A stretch of 64,000 bases of DNA from Blautia faecis (lineage in GTDB: Bacteria > Bacillota > Clostridia > Lachnospirales > Lachnospiraceae): NCBI RefSeq assembly GCF_020554845.1, contig NZ_JAJCIA010000020.1, positions 16,693-80,692 of the forward strand, in the 5' to 3' direction. The notes below the pieces were generated by a model. That model was not told the DNA's origin. It did no database searches and saw only the letters and a program-made list of their open reading frames with translations. Shown piece after piece: positions 44,171 to 51,690 of this stretch. The stretch's first letter is position 1. Every line of letters starts with the position of its first letter. The translations under genes were made by a program, and so were the position numbers.

Positions 44171-47100
44171 ATGAAAATAGAAAAAAAACTATGGATCACT
44201 CTGTTCGTATTTGGATTGTTTGCAATTGGTTTTTCAGGTTGGATATTCAGTCAGAGTACAGCCAGGGAAAAATTGCTCTGGGATAATACGATTAGGTTTG
44301 AAACAAAAAAACTGACAGATGGAGAAATCAAATCAGAGAATATTGCTCTGCCCGAAGACTTCGATGATCCCAGATCAATCTTATTTAAAACCACACACAC
44401 CATTGCAGAAGTGTGGCTGGACGGAGAAAAAATATACGAATACGGAAATGAAGAAGATGCTCCCAGCTTTATGAAGTCACCGGGAAGCTGCTGGCACATT
44501 GTGAATATTCCGGAAGACAGCGCTGGTAAAAGTCTTGAGGTCAGAATTATTCCAGTATATGACAACTATTATGGAAATGAAGTCAGCATTGTATACGGAA
44601 CACGGGGCAATTGCGTTCTGAAAATTTTAATGGACAGCTTTAAAACCCTGTTGCTCAGCTGCGGGATCCTGTTTGCAAGCATCATCTGCCTGCTGCTTTA
44701 TTTGGGAGCAGTGCGAAGAAAAAGAAGAGACAAGACAGAAACGAAGATAGAGGTCTTTTTAAACCTTGGATTTTTCTCATTGCTGATTGCAGTATGGACA
44801 CTGGCACAATGTGGATTCCTGCAGTTTTTGATTCCGGATGGAAGAACTTTGTATTTTGTAGATTATTTTTCATTCTTCCTTTTCCCGGTACCCTTTAATT
44901 TTCTGCTATATGATATCTGCAAAAGCAGATACCACAAAGGTGCATTGATTTTTCCCATTCTTTATCTTGCGAATATGGCAGCTGACGTTCTGCTTCAGTG
45001 TACGGGAATTATTGATATATTCCGGCTGCTTCCCGCAACCCATGTTATTATGGTTGCCAATGCAGTTTACACAGTTGCCCTCATTCTTTACGAGGCCAGA
45101 AAAGAAGGCAACGATGAAGCCAAGAAATTCCAGTATCCTATGTGTGTGCTCATAGTATTCGGAATGGTAGAAATGTTCCTTTATTATTTGAGAAAATTTC
45201 AACAGACATCCATTTTGCTTCCCATAGGAACCCTGCTGTTTATCATTATGCTGATCTGGATCCAGGTTTCCCAATATTACGATCAATACATCCAGAAACA
45301 AAAGGTGATCTATCTGCAGAAAATAGCCAACATGGATATGCTCACAGAGGCCATGAACCGAAACGCTTACGAGGACATGGTGAAATATCTGGAGGAAAGT
45401 GATATTAAACTTCGTACAACAGGTGTAGTTCTGTTTGATCTGGATAATCTGAAAGTGATCAATGACAATTTTGGGCATGAAAAGGGAGACGAAGCGCTGA
45501 AGCTATGCTATCAGTGTATCAGTCAGGCATTTCAGAATGTAAAGAACTGTTTTCGGATTGGCGGCGATGAGTTTGCATATGTATATCATAGCGATGAGAA
45601 GGATATGATTCCGGAACGGCTGAAGGCGCTGGAGCTGATTTTGAAAAAAACAGCGGAAACGAACAAGCTGGAGTATCCACTCAGCATGTCAGCCGGATAT
45701 GCTTATTATCAGCCTGATATAGATTTTGACTTTAAGGATATTGTAAGACGAAGTGATACCATGCTGTACCGTCAGAAGCGCAGAAAGAAGGTGGCACGGT
45801 CAGCAGGTCTGGACAATCTGCTCTCCCGTATGAGTAAGCAGTCGACAGAGGAGATCACAGATGAGGTGATCCTGCAGGAGAAAAAGTTTCAGAGCATGTC
45901 TGTGGATGAGCTTTGCAGTGTGATCGATCTTCTTAGTCCGACTACAGATAATTACCCATATGTGGTTGACTTTCGGTCGGATTTTTATTACATAGCAAAT
46001 CAGGCTCTTGAACGCTTCTGTATTCCCAAAAATGGTTTTCATAATGTAATTTCGAAGCATAAGGAATTTGTATATGCACCGGATTATGAAAAACTGAAAG
46101 CGGAATTTGATGATCTTCTGGAAACAGACCGCTGCACCCATAGCATGGAATATCGTTGGCTGGATCTGAAAAAAAAGCCGATCTGGATTCATTGCAAAGG
46201 GTATCTGGTCCGTGACGATAACATGAAACCTCTTTATATGATTGGTTGTGTGAACGAAATTGGAAAGAGACAGAAGGCAGATAATGTAAGCGGACTATTG
46301 GGAGAGTCTGGTTTCCGGGAGTATATGAACCAGCTGGATACTCCTTTGGAGACAGGATATCTGCTTCGTATAGGAATCGATCATTTTAAGGAAATCAATG
46401 ATAACTTCGGACAGGAGTACGGTGACTTTGTACTTAAGAAAACGGCGGAGTGTATTTCAGGCTGTACATCAGAAGGACAGAAGGTGTACAAGCTTGTGGC
46501 AGATGAATTTCTGATTCTGGATGTTGCTTCTGACGAAGCGAAGGATGCGGATAAGCTTTATGATAAAGTGAGAGAGGCAATAGACAGATTTATTGAAACC
46601 AATGAATTTAAAGTCATGTATACGGTTTCAGGAGGAATTGTACCATTTGCGGCATTAAAGGGAAATCAGTGTTCAGAAGCATTGAAGCTGACGGATTTTG
46701 CCCTGAATGAGGCGAAGAAGCTGGGAAGAAACCGTTGTTATATATTTAATGGGGAAACCTACAGAAAATTTCTTCGGAAAAGGGAGATCACCCAGGAACT
46801 GCGGGAAGCTGTGATCAATGGATTTCAGGGCTTTACAGCTTTTTACCAGCCTGTATTTGCTGAAGACAAAAAAGTGCCTTATGGAGCAGAAGCTTTAATG
46901 CGTTTTACCTCTGAAAAATTCGGAATGATTTCACCGGCGGAGTTCATTCCCATTCTGGAAGAAACAGGTCTGATTATTCCTGCTGGCCGCTGGATGATGA
47001 AAGAGGCTATGGGAAAATGCAGTGAGATCAGGAAGATACTTTCAGGGTTCCGGATGAGTATTAATATTTCCCAGGTACAGGCCTCTAAGTCTGATGTGAT

Positions 47101-47548
47101 TCAGGATATCAGTGCAGAAATGAAAAGGACAGGGCTGCCGCTGGAAGCGGTGATCGTGGAATTGACAGAGAGCGATCTTCTGGAACAAAATATAAATGAG
47201 AAGCATTTTCTCACAGAACTGAAGCGAATGGGAATCAGTCTGGCGCTGGATGACTTTGGAACCGGCTACTCGAACTTCCATTATCTCAGCGAGCTGAAAC
47301 CAGAGATCATTAAGATCGACCGTTCTTTCACTGCGAAAGCAGTTGCAGATGAGCAGGAATATTATCTTCTGAATCAGTTTTGCACCATGATTCATAATCT
47401 GGATATGAAGATTTGTATCGAAGGTATAGAAAGTGCCCAGGAATGGCTCAAAATCCGAAAGCTGTGCCCGGAATTCACACAGGGATATTTCTGGGGGAAG
47501 CCTTGTGGGTATGAAGAGTTTGTGAGAAAATTTGTACAAGAAAAATAA
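44171..47548 (+). CDS. Membrane GGDEF-PAS-GGDEF-EAL cyclic-di-GMP protein
   Basis: A 1125-residue protein: signal anchor, an extracytoplasmic beta domain (about 30-150), seven membrane helices (about 155-375; 7TMR-DISM-like), GGDEF domain 1 with intact IGGDEF (about 461-466), a PAS-like segment (about 575-690), GGDEF domain 2 with a degenerate VADEF (about 775), and an EAL domain (about 880-1120) with EALMRF, SINIS, ELTES, DDFGTGYSN, IKIDRSF, EGIES and QGYFWGKP all present. So one cyclase and the phosphodiesterase look active, and the second GGDEF is probably regulatory. GGGAG precedes the start. Single gene with own terminator. Confidence 0.9.
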   Translation: MKIEKKLWITLFVFGLFAIGFSGWIFSQSTAREKLLWDNTIRFETKKLTDGEIKSENIALPEDFDDPRSILFKTTHTIAEVWLDGEKIYEYGNEEDAPSFMKSPGSCWHIVNIPEDSAGKSLEVRIIPVYDNYYGNEVSIVYGTRGNCVLKILMDSFKTLLLSCGILFASIICLLLYLGAVRRKRRDKTETKIEVFLNLGFFSLLIAVWTLAQCGFLQFLIPDGRTLYFVDYFSFFLFPVPFNFLLYDICKSRYHKGALIFPILYLANMAADVLLQCTGIIDIFRLLPATHVIMVANAVYTVALILYEARKEGNDEAKKFQYPMCVLIVFGMVEMFLYYLRKFQQTSILLPIGTLLFIIMLIWIQVSQYYDQYIQKQKVIYLQKIANMDMLTEAMNRNAYEDMVKYLEESDIKLRTTGVVLFDLDNLKVINDNFGHEKGDEALKLCYQCISQAFQNVKNCFRIGGDEFAYVYHSDEKDMIPERLKALELILKKTAETNKLEYPLSMSAGYAYYQPDIDFDFKDIVRRSDTMLYRQKRRKKVARSAGLDNLLSRMSKQSTEEITDEVILQEKKFQSMSVDELCSVIDLLSPTTDNYPYVVDFRSDFYYIANQALERFCIPKNGFHNVISKHKEFVYAPDYEKLKAEFDDLLETDRCTHSMEYRWLDLKKKPIWIHCKGYLVRDDNMKPLYMIGCVNEIGKRQKADNVSGLLGESGFREYMNQLDTPLETGYLLRIGIDHFKEINDNFGQEYGDFVLKKTAECISGCTSEGQKVYKLVADEFLILDVASDEAKDADKLYDKVREAIDRFIETNEFKVMYTVSGGIVPFAALKGNQCSEALKLTDFALNEAKKLGRNRCYIFNGETYRKFLRKREITQELREAVINGFQGFTAFYQPVFAEDKKVPYGAEALMRFTSEKFGMISPAEFIPILEETGLIIPAGRWMMKEAMGKCSEIRKILSGFRMSINISQVQASKSDVIQDISAEMKRTGLPLEAVIVELTESDLLEQNINEKHFLTELKRMGISLALDDFGTGYSNFHYLSELKPEIIKIDRSFTAKAVADEQEYYLLNQFCTMIHNLDMKICIEGIESAQEWLKIRKLCPEFTQGYFWGKPCGYEEFVRKFVQEK

Positions 47549-47551
47549 GAG

Positions 47552-47599
47552 AAATCCGGTACAAAGTGTATAAAAATGCTTTGTGCCGGATTCTTTTTA
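47552..47599 (+). terminator. Terminator after the GGDEF-EAL gene
   Basis: GAATCCGG-type stem: AATCCGGTACAAAG pairs with CTTTGTGCCGGATT (one G-T pair), followed by CTTTTTAT. Confidence 0.88.
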
Positions 47600-47855
47600 T
47601 GTGTGTATAAAATAATCTGCTACAGCACATAAAATTAAAAAAATGTAAAATACAAAAGTTTTAAAAATACATTTTAAAAACTTGAAAAAATATCAGTGAT
47701 AAGCAGTTAGGAAATGAGTGAGAAAATGGAAAAAATGATAGAGATAATTTGATACTGGATGTTGATGGCAATAAATTAGATAGATTTTGCAAATTGACGT
47801 TGCGTGGGATTTAACCTATAATGAAATTAGTTTTATGAGTGAAATGGGGGAAACT
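47600..47855 (+). other. AT-rich intergenic region before the MNT-HEPN pair
   Basis: About 250 bp of strongly A/T-rich sequence with no convincing gene. It must contain the promoter of the MNT-HEPN genes, but I cannot single out a -35/-10 pair. Its AT bias differs from the flanking genes and fits an acquired toxin-antitoxin module. Confidence 0.4.
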
Positions 47856-48143
47856 ATGCGCGTTGATGAGGTCATGACAGAAATTATACAACGGTGCAGA
47901 TTGTATGGGGCACAGAAGATAATTCTGTATGGATCCCGGGCAAAGGGAACTGCGACAGAGCGGAGCGATATTGACATTGCAGTGTCTGGAGTCGCTTCAC
48001 ACGAAATTCTTGATTTGCAGGAGAATTTAGAAGAGATTCCAACATTGTACACAATTGATCTGGTTGATCTTGATACTTGTCAGAATCAGCTGTTGTTGGA
48101 GGATATAAAACAATATGGACGAGAAATTTATAAGAAGATTTGA
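47856..48143 (+). CDS. MNT-type minimal nucleotidyltransferase (antitoxin)
   Basis: A 95-residue nucleotidyltransferase with the GSRAKGTATERSDIDIAV motif (G-S-x10-D-x-D) that binds ATP and metal, and a third acidic residue in YTIDLVDL. In MNT-HEPN modules it AMPylates and silences the HEPN toxin. The start is the ATG four bases after GGGGGA; ATGs further upstream lack a site. It overlaps the HEPN gene by 29 bp, so the two are translationally coupled. Confidence 0.85.
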   Translation: MRVDEVMTEIIQRCRLYGAQKIILYGSRAKGTATERSDIDIAVSGVASHEILDLQENLEEIPTLYTIDLVDLDTCQNQLLLEDIKQYGREIYKKI

Positions 48144-48519
48144 GTCGTTTAGAAATTCACTGGACTCTCTGGCGGAGGCGAAACAGCGTGATTTGTCAGA
48201 TTCTTTTGTACTTAGTGGAACCAGTGCTAAATTCAGTATTACATTTGACTTGGCGTGGAAGGTTATGAAAGATATTCTGGTACAGTATTATGCAATAACT
48301 GGATTTGTCACTGGCTCACCAAGAGAAGTTCTCAGAGAATCATTTCAGGCGAATCTGATTACTGGTGATGAGTGGATGGATATGCTGAAAGTAAGAAATC
48401 AGCTTGCACACGACTATGATGGAGTGATTGTGAAAGAACATTGCGGGACAATTGTTCATGTGTATATTGATAAATTATATGATTTCAAAAAGGCTGTTGA
48501 AAAATTGCTGAAAGAATAA
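48115..48519 (+). CDS. HEPN-domain protein (putative RNase toxin)
   Basis: A 134-residue all-helical HEPN protein of the HI0074 (nucleotidyltransferase substrate-binding) type. The R-x4-H catalytic motif of HEPN RNases is seen as RNQLAHDY (about residues 100-107). Together with the overlapping MNT gene it forms an MNT-HEPN toxin-antitoxin pair. Target RNA unknown. A terminator follows directly. Confidence 0.85.
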   Translation: MDEKFIRRFESFRNSLDSLAEAKQRDLSDSFVLSGTSAKFSITFDLAWKVMKDILVQYYAITGFVTGSPREVLRESFQANLITGDEWMDMLKVRNQLAHDYDGVIVKEHCGTIVHVYIDKLYDFKKAVEKLLKE

Positions 48520-48524
48520 TACAT

Positions 48525-48553
48525 CGACCGGGGCATGCCCGGTCGGTTGTTTT
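48525..48553 (+). terminator. Terminator after the MNT-HEPN pair
   Basis: CGACCGGG-CATG-CCCGGTCG hairpin followed by GTTGTTTTT. Confidence 0.88.
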
Positions 48554-48568
48554 TAGGGAGTTTGGGTT

Positions 48569-50539
48569 ATGGCTAAGGTGTATTTTGTGAGGGAAGAGAT
48601 TAGTATAGAGGTTCCGGTGGGAATCAGCGTGCTGGAGGCAGAGATTCGGGCGGGGCTTGCGCCGGATGCGCCTTGTGGGGGGCAGGGAACCTGCGGGAAA
48701 TGTCTGGTGAAGGTGGATGGAAAGCCGGTGCTGGCGTGTCAGACGAAGGTGGAAAAGGACTGTCAGGTGGAGATTCCCGGGAAGAAAAATAGAGGTAAAA
48801 TTTTGAGCGAAGGATTTTCCAGAAAGGTGAATTTCCAGCCGGAATTGCAGGTGAAAACAGTGTGGCTGGAGAAGCCGGAGACTGGGGAAAAAAAGTCAGA
48901 GTGGGAGCGGCTGGTGGAAGACGTATATGGAATCTCAGACAATAAAAGAACGTCAGATGTAGATTATGGGTGTATAAAAACAGATGTAAAACTTGCCGGA
49001 AGTCTCTATGAAAAACGAAGCTTCAATCCAGAGTGGCAAGTAGCCTATACAGATGAAGAAATCCTTGATTTAAGACCAATTGTTGGCGTCCATGAAGATT
49101 CTGTCCATGGAGTGAATAGTAGTGGTGAAAAAGGTGATGAGATTTTTACTGCGGCAATCGACCTTGGAACGACTACAATTGTGGGGTATCTTCTGGATGG
49201 TAGAACTGGGGAAAACTTGGCAGTAGAAAGTAGAATGAATCCTCAGATGCAGTATGGCGGAGACGTAATTCAAAGAGCCAATTATGCGCTGGAACATGGC
49301 ACAGAAACGCTGAGCAAGTGCGTGCAGAAGACAATAAATAAAATACTGGAAAGTCTTATTGTAAAAACTCAAAAAGCTCCCAAAATAGCAAGTGGAAGGA
49401 AAAAAGTGAATGATCAAACTGTCAATGGCAAGACGAAAAGCGCTGAATGGATGCCTGGAGTGGAAGATATCTATCAGGTAAGTCTTGTTGGAAACACCTG
49501 TATGCACCACCTGTTTCTTGGAATTTACCCGGCTTCTTTGGCACATGCGCCATATACGCCTGCAATCAGTCAGTCCCTTACTTTGCGCGCAGCTGATTAT
49601 GGTATTCACATCCACCCAAAAGGCCAGTTGCTCCTTCTTCCGAATATCGCCGGATACATAGGCGCAGACACCAGTGGCTGTCTTCTGGCTCTTCGACAGG
49701 ATTTGAAGGATGAAATAACTTTAATGCTGGATATCGGAACTAACACAGAGATGATCCTTGGAAATAAATATGGCCTGGCAGCCTGCTCCGCGGCATCTGG
49801 CCCAGCCTTTGAAGGGGCGAAGATCCAGTGCGGAATGCGGGGGCTTCCGGGAGCTATTGATCATGTAAAATATGAAGATGGAAAATGGCAGTATACCACA
49901 ATTGGCGGTGAGAAGCCTGCAGGCCTATGCGGTTCCGGGCTGATTGATCTGGTGGCAGAACTTCTGCGAGTTGGTTTGCTGGATGAGAATGGAATTCTTC
50001 ACAGCGGGCAGGAAAGAGCAGACACGTTTATGCTTGTGCCACCACAAGAAACTGGTTTTTCCCAATGTGGGCAGAATATGTCAGAGGATGAGCAAAGTGA
50101 GAAAACGGAGTGTTTACAGAGAAACGAAAAAAATGGGAGTGGGCAGTCGCGTTTCGAGAATGATTGCGGAGTCTATCTTACCCAGAAAGACATTGGCGAG
50201 GTTCAACTTGCCAAAGCAGCCATTGCCGCTGGAATCCAACTCTTATTAAAGAAAAGAAACATAGAAGAATCCCAGATCCAGACTGTATATCTGGCTGGTG
50301 GATTCGGCAATTATATGAATGCAGAAAATGCGGCCCGGATTGGTCTGATCCCGGAGAGCTTTGTGAAGAAAGTACAGTGTGTGGGAAATATCGCTGGGGA
50401 AGGTGCTAAGATTGCATTGCTAAATAAGAATGAGCGCCATGAGATCGAAAGAGCGGTACAGAGCATTGAATTTCTGGAACTGGCGGCCTGCCCGGAATTT
50501 CAGGATTGTTTCGTAGATGAGCTGGGATTTGAAAGGTAA
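48569..50539 (+). CDS. RACo-like ATP-dependent reductive activator of corrinoid proteins
   Basis: A 656-residue protein with an N-terminal plant-type [2Fe-2S] ferredoxin domain (about 1-70; CGGQGTCGKC and a later Cys in LACQT) and a C-terminal ASKHA/DUF4445 ATPase domain (AIDLGTTTIVGYLLDG at about 191-206, LLPNIAGYIGADTSG, MLDIGTNTEMILG, AGGFGNYMN). Such proteins reduce inactive Co(II) corrinoids back to Co(I). Matches the corrinoid fusion methyltransferase 1.1 kb downstream. Two hydrophilic insertions (49363-49456 and 50038-50174) lengthen the ASKHA domain. GGGAG lies upstream of the ATG. Confidence 0.9.
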   Translation: MAKVYFVREEISIEVPVGISVLEAEIRAGLAPDAPCGGQGTCGKCLVKVDGKPVLACQTKVEKDCQVEIPGKKNRGKILSEGFSRKVNFQPELQVKTVWLEKPETGEKKSEWERLVEDVYGISDNKRTSDVDYGCIKTDVKLAGSLYEKRSFNPEWQVAYTDEEILDLRPIVGVHEDSVHGVNSSGEKGDEIFTAAIDLGTTTIVGYLLDGRTGENLAVESRMNPQMQYGGDVIQRANYALEHGTETLSKCVQKTINKILESLIVKTQKAPKIASGRKKVNDQTVNGKTKSAEWMPGVEDIYQVSLVGNTCMHHLFLGIYPASLAHAPYTPAISQSLTLRAADYGIHIHPKGQLLLLPNIAGYIGADTSGCLLALRQDLKDEITLMLDIGTNTEMILGNKYGLAACSAASGPAFEGAKIQCGMRGLPGAIDHVKYEDGKWQYTTIGGEKPAGLCGSGLIDLVAELLRVGLLDENGILHSGQERADTFMLVPPQETGFSQCGQNMSEDEQSEKTECLQRNEKNGSGQSRFENDCGVYLTQKDIGEVQLAKAAIAAGIQLLLKKRNIEESQIQTVYLAGGFGNYMNAENAARIGLIPESFVKKVQCVGNIAGEGAKIALLNKNERHEIERAVQSIEFLELAACPEFQDCFVDELGFER

Positions 50540-50550
50540 AGAGATTTCCG

Positions 50551-50694
50551 GTTACTGTTCACTGGTAATATTCCGCGAGGTGTTTTTTGTGAACAAAGTT
50601 CACAGAAAACCCGAGAATTGCGGCGCGAAATCATGCGAATGCATGATTTCTGTGCATCGCGAAGCGCGTTACTGGTCACGGAGTGAACAGTAAC
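50551..50694. mobile_element. MITE-like element, copy 2 (144 bp)
   Basis: Same 12-bp terminal inverted repeats as at 30110 and a perfect 8-bp target duplication, GATTTCCG (50543-50550 and 50695-50702). Left and right thirds nearly match copy 1; the middle is replaced by a different hairpin (AAATCATGC-GAAT-GCATGATTT). Non-coding. It lies between the RACo-like and DUF2284 genes, so it splits their transcription unit or was tolerated within it. Confidence 0.9.
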
Positions 50695-50817
50695 GATTTC
50701 CGTGTTTATTACAGGAAATTTTAGTGCTGATTTTATAAAAATAGAAGACTGAGAATTATAAAATGTTTTTGTATATTATTATCTGTGGATAATAATGATT
50801 TAAAAAGGATTAGAGAC

Positions 50818-51354
50818 ATGAATTTCAAAGACTTAAAACAACTATGCCTGTCCCACGGTTTTACCAACGTGGCTCCGTTGGCCTGCGATACCATTGAACT
50901 AAAGCCAGAAGTACGCCAGATGTGCGCCTCCGATTCCTGTCACAAATACAACAAATGCTGGAGTTGTCCGCCCGGCTGCGGAACCCTGGAGGAATGCGAA
51001 CAAAGAGTAAGAAAGTATAAACTTGGAATCCTGGTACAGACAGTGGGACAGCTGGAGGATTCCATGGATGGGGAAGGCATGATGCGCACAGAAGCTACGC
51101 ACAAAGCCTCCTTTTACAGCCTGGAAAAAGATCTGCGGAAATTTTACCCGAACATGCTTCCAATGGGCGCAGGCTGCTGCACAAAATGCAAAACCTGCAC
51201 CTGCCCGGAGGCCCCCTGCCGATTTCCGGACCAGGCCTTTTCCTCAATGGAAGCCTATGGAATGCTGGTCATGCAGGTTTGTCAGGCAAACCACCTTGAC
51301 TATTATTATGGTCCTGGAAAGATTGCGTATACCAGCTGTTATTTATTAAAGTGA
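50818..51354 (+). CDS. DUF2284 cysteine-rich metal-binding protein
   Basis: A 178-residue soluble protein with about 17 cysteines, several in ferredoxin-like spacing (CASDSCHKYNKCWSCPPGC near residues 34-52; CCTKCKTCTCPEAPC near 118-132). DUF2284 proteins are common near corrinoid methyltransferases in acetogens, but their role is not known; iron-sulfur electron transfer is plausible. Start is taken at ATG with AAAAGGA eight bases upstream; a GTG 11 codons earlier is less likely. Confidence 0.82.
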   Translation: MNFKDLKQLCLSHGFTNVAPLACDTIELKPEVRQMCASDSCHKYNKCWSCPPGCGTLEECEQRVRKYKLGILVQTVGQLEDSMDGEGMMRTEATHKASFYSLEKDLRKFYPNMLPMGAGCCTKCKTCTCPEAPCRFPDQAFSSMEAYGMLVMQVCQANHLDYYYGPGKIAYTSCYLLK

Positions 51355-51458
51355 AACTGGGAAGATGAAATGCAGGTGGTTAGATATTTCGCAAAGAAAA
51401 GTTGTATATGTGAGTATTTTACGATGCTTTGCGCTGAAATCCTGCATATGCATTTAGT

Positions 51459-51489
51459 TGTGAAATTATTCACAGTAAGATAGTATAAT
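51459..51489 (+). promoter_or_regulatory. Candidate promoter with CRP/FNR-type dyad
   Basis: TGTGA-N6-TCACA (51459-51474, a perfect inverted repeat) ends 9 bp before a perfect TATAAT (51484-51489). The dyad overlaps the -35 position, where no good hexamer is present. This is the consensus form of Crp/Fnr-family sites. It lies about 200 bp before the fusion methyltransferase gene. Confidence 0.5.
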
Positions 51490-51632
51490 CGAATGAGAAA
51501 ATAACAGAAGAGGAATTTCCCCCAATTGATATAAAATGAATTTGTAAAAGCAAGTCCATTTAGCGGAGGACTTGCAGCGGAGAGAACGAAACTGTTACAG
51601 CTTGCGGAGAAGATTGTGACGGAAAATTACAA

Positions 51633-51659
51633 GTTACTGGTCACGGAGTGAACAGTAGC
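51633..51659. mobile_element. Minimal 27-bp MITE-like unit with target duplication
   Basis: GTTACTGGTCAC-GGA-GTGAACAGTAGC is an almost perfect palindrome flanked by the 8-bp direct repeat AATTACAA (51625-51632 and 51660-51667). It equals the right-terminal module of the copies at 30110 and 50551. It therefore appears to be the smallest form of the element, inserted 31 bp before the fusion methyltransferase start. Confidence 0.8.
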
Positions 51660-51690
51660 AATTACAATTTCATATTGGAGGGAAAATGCC

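Noticed and set aside
51540..51632. Short reading frame (AASPFSGGLAAERTKLL-like) upstream of the fusion methyltransferase
   Set aside because: No start codon in frame, no recognised family, and interrupted by the 27-bp mobile unit. It could be a gene remnant but the evidence is too thin.
51355..51690. Cobalamin riboswitch before the corrinoid genes
   Set aside because: No B12-box-like conserved core was seen here or before 48569; only the dyad and the promoter described.
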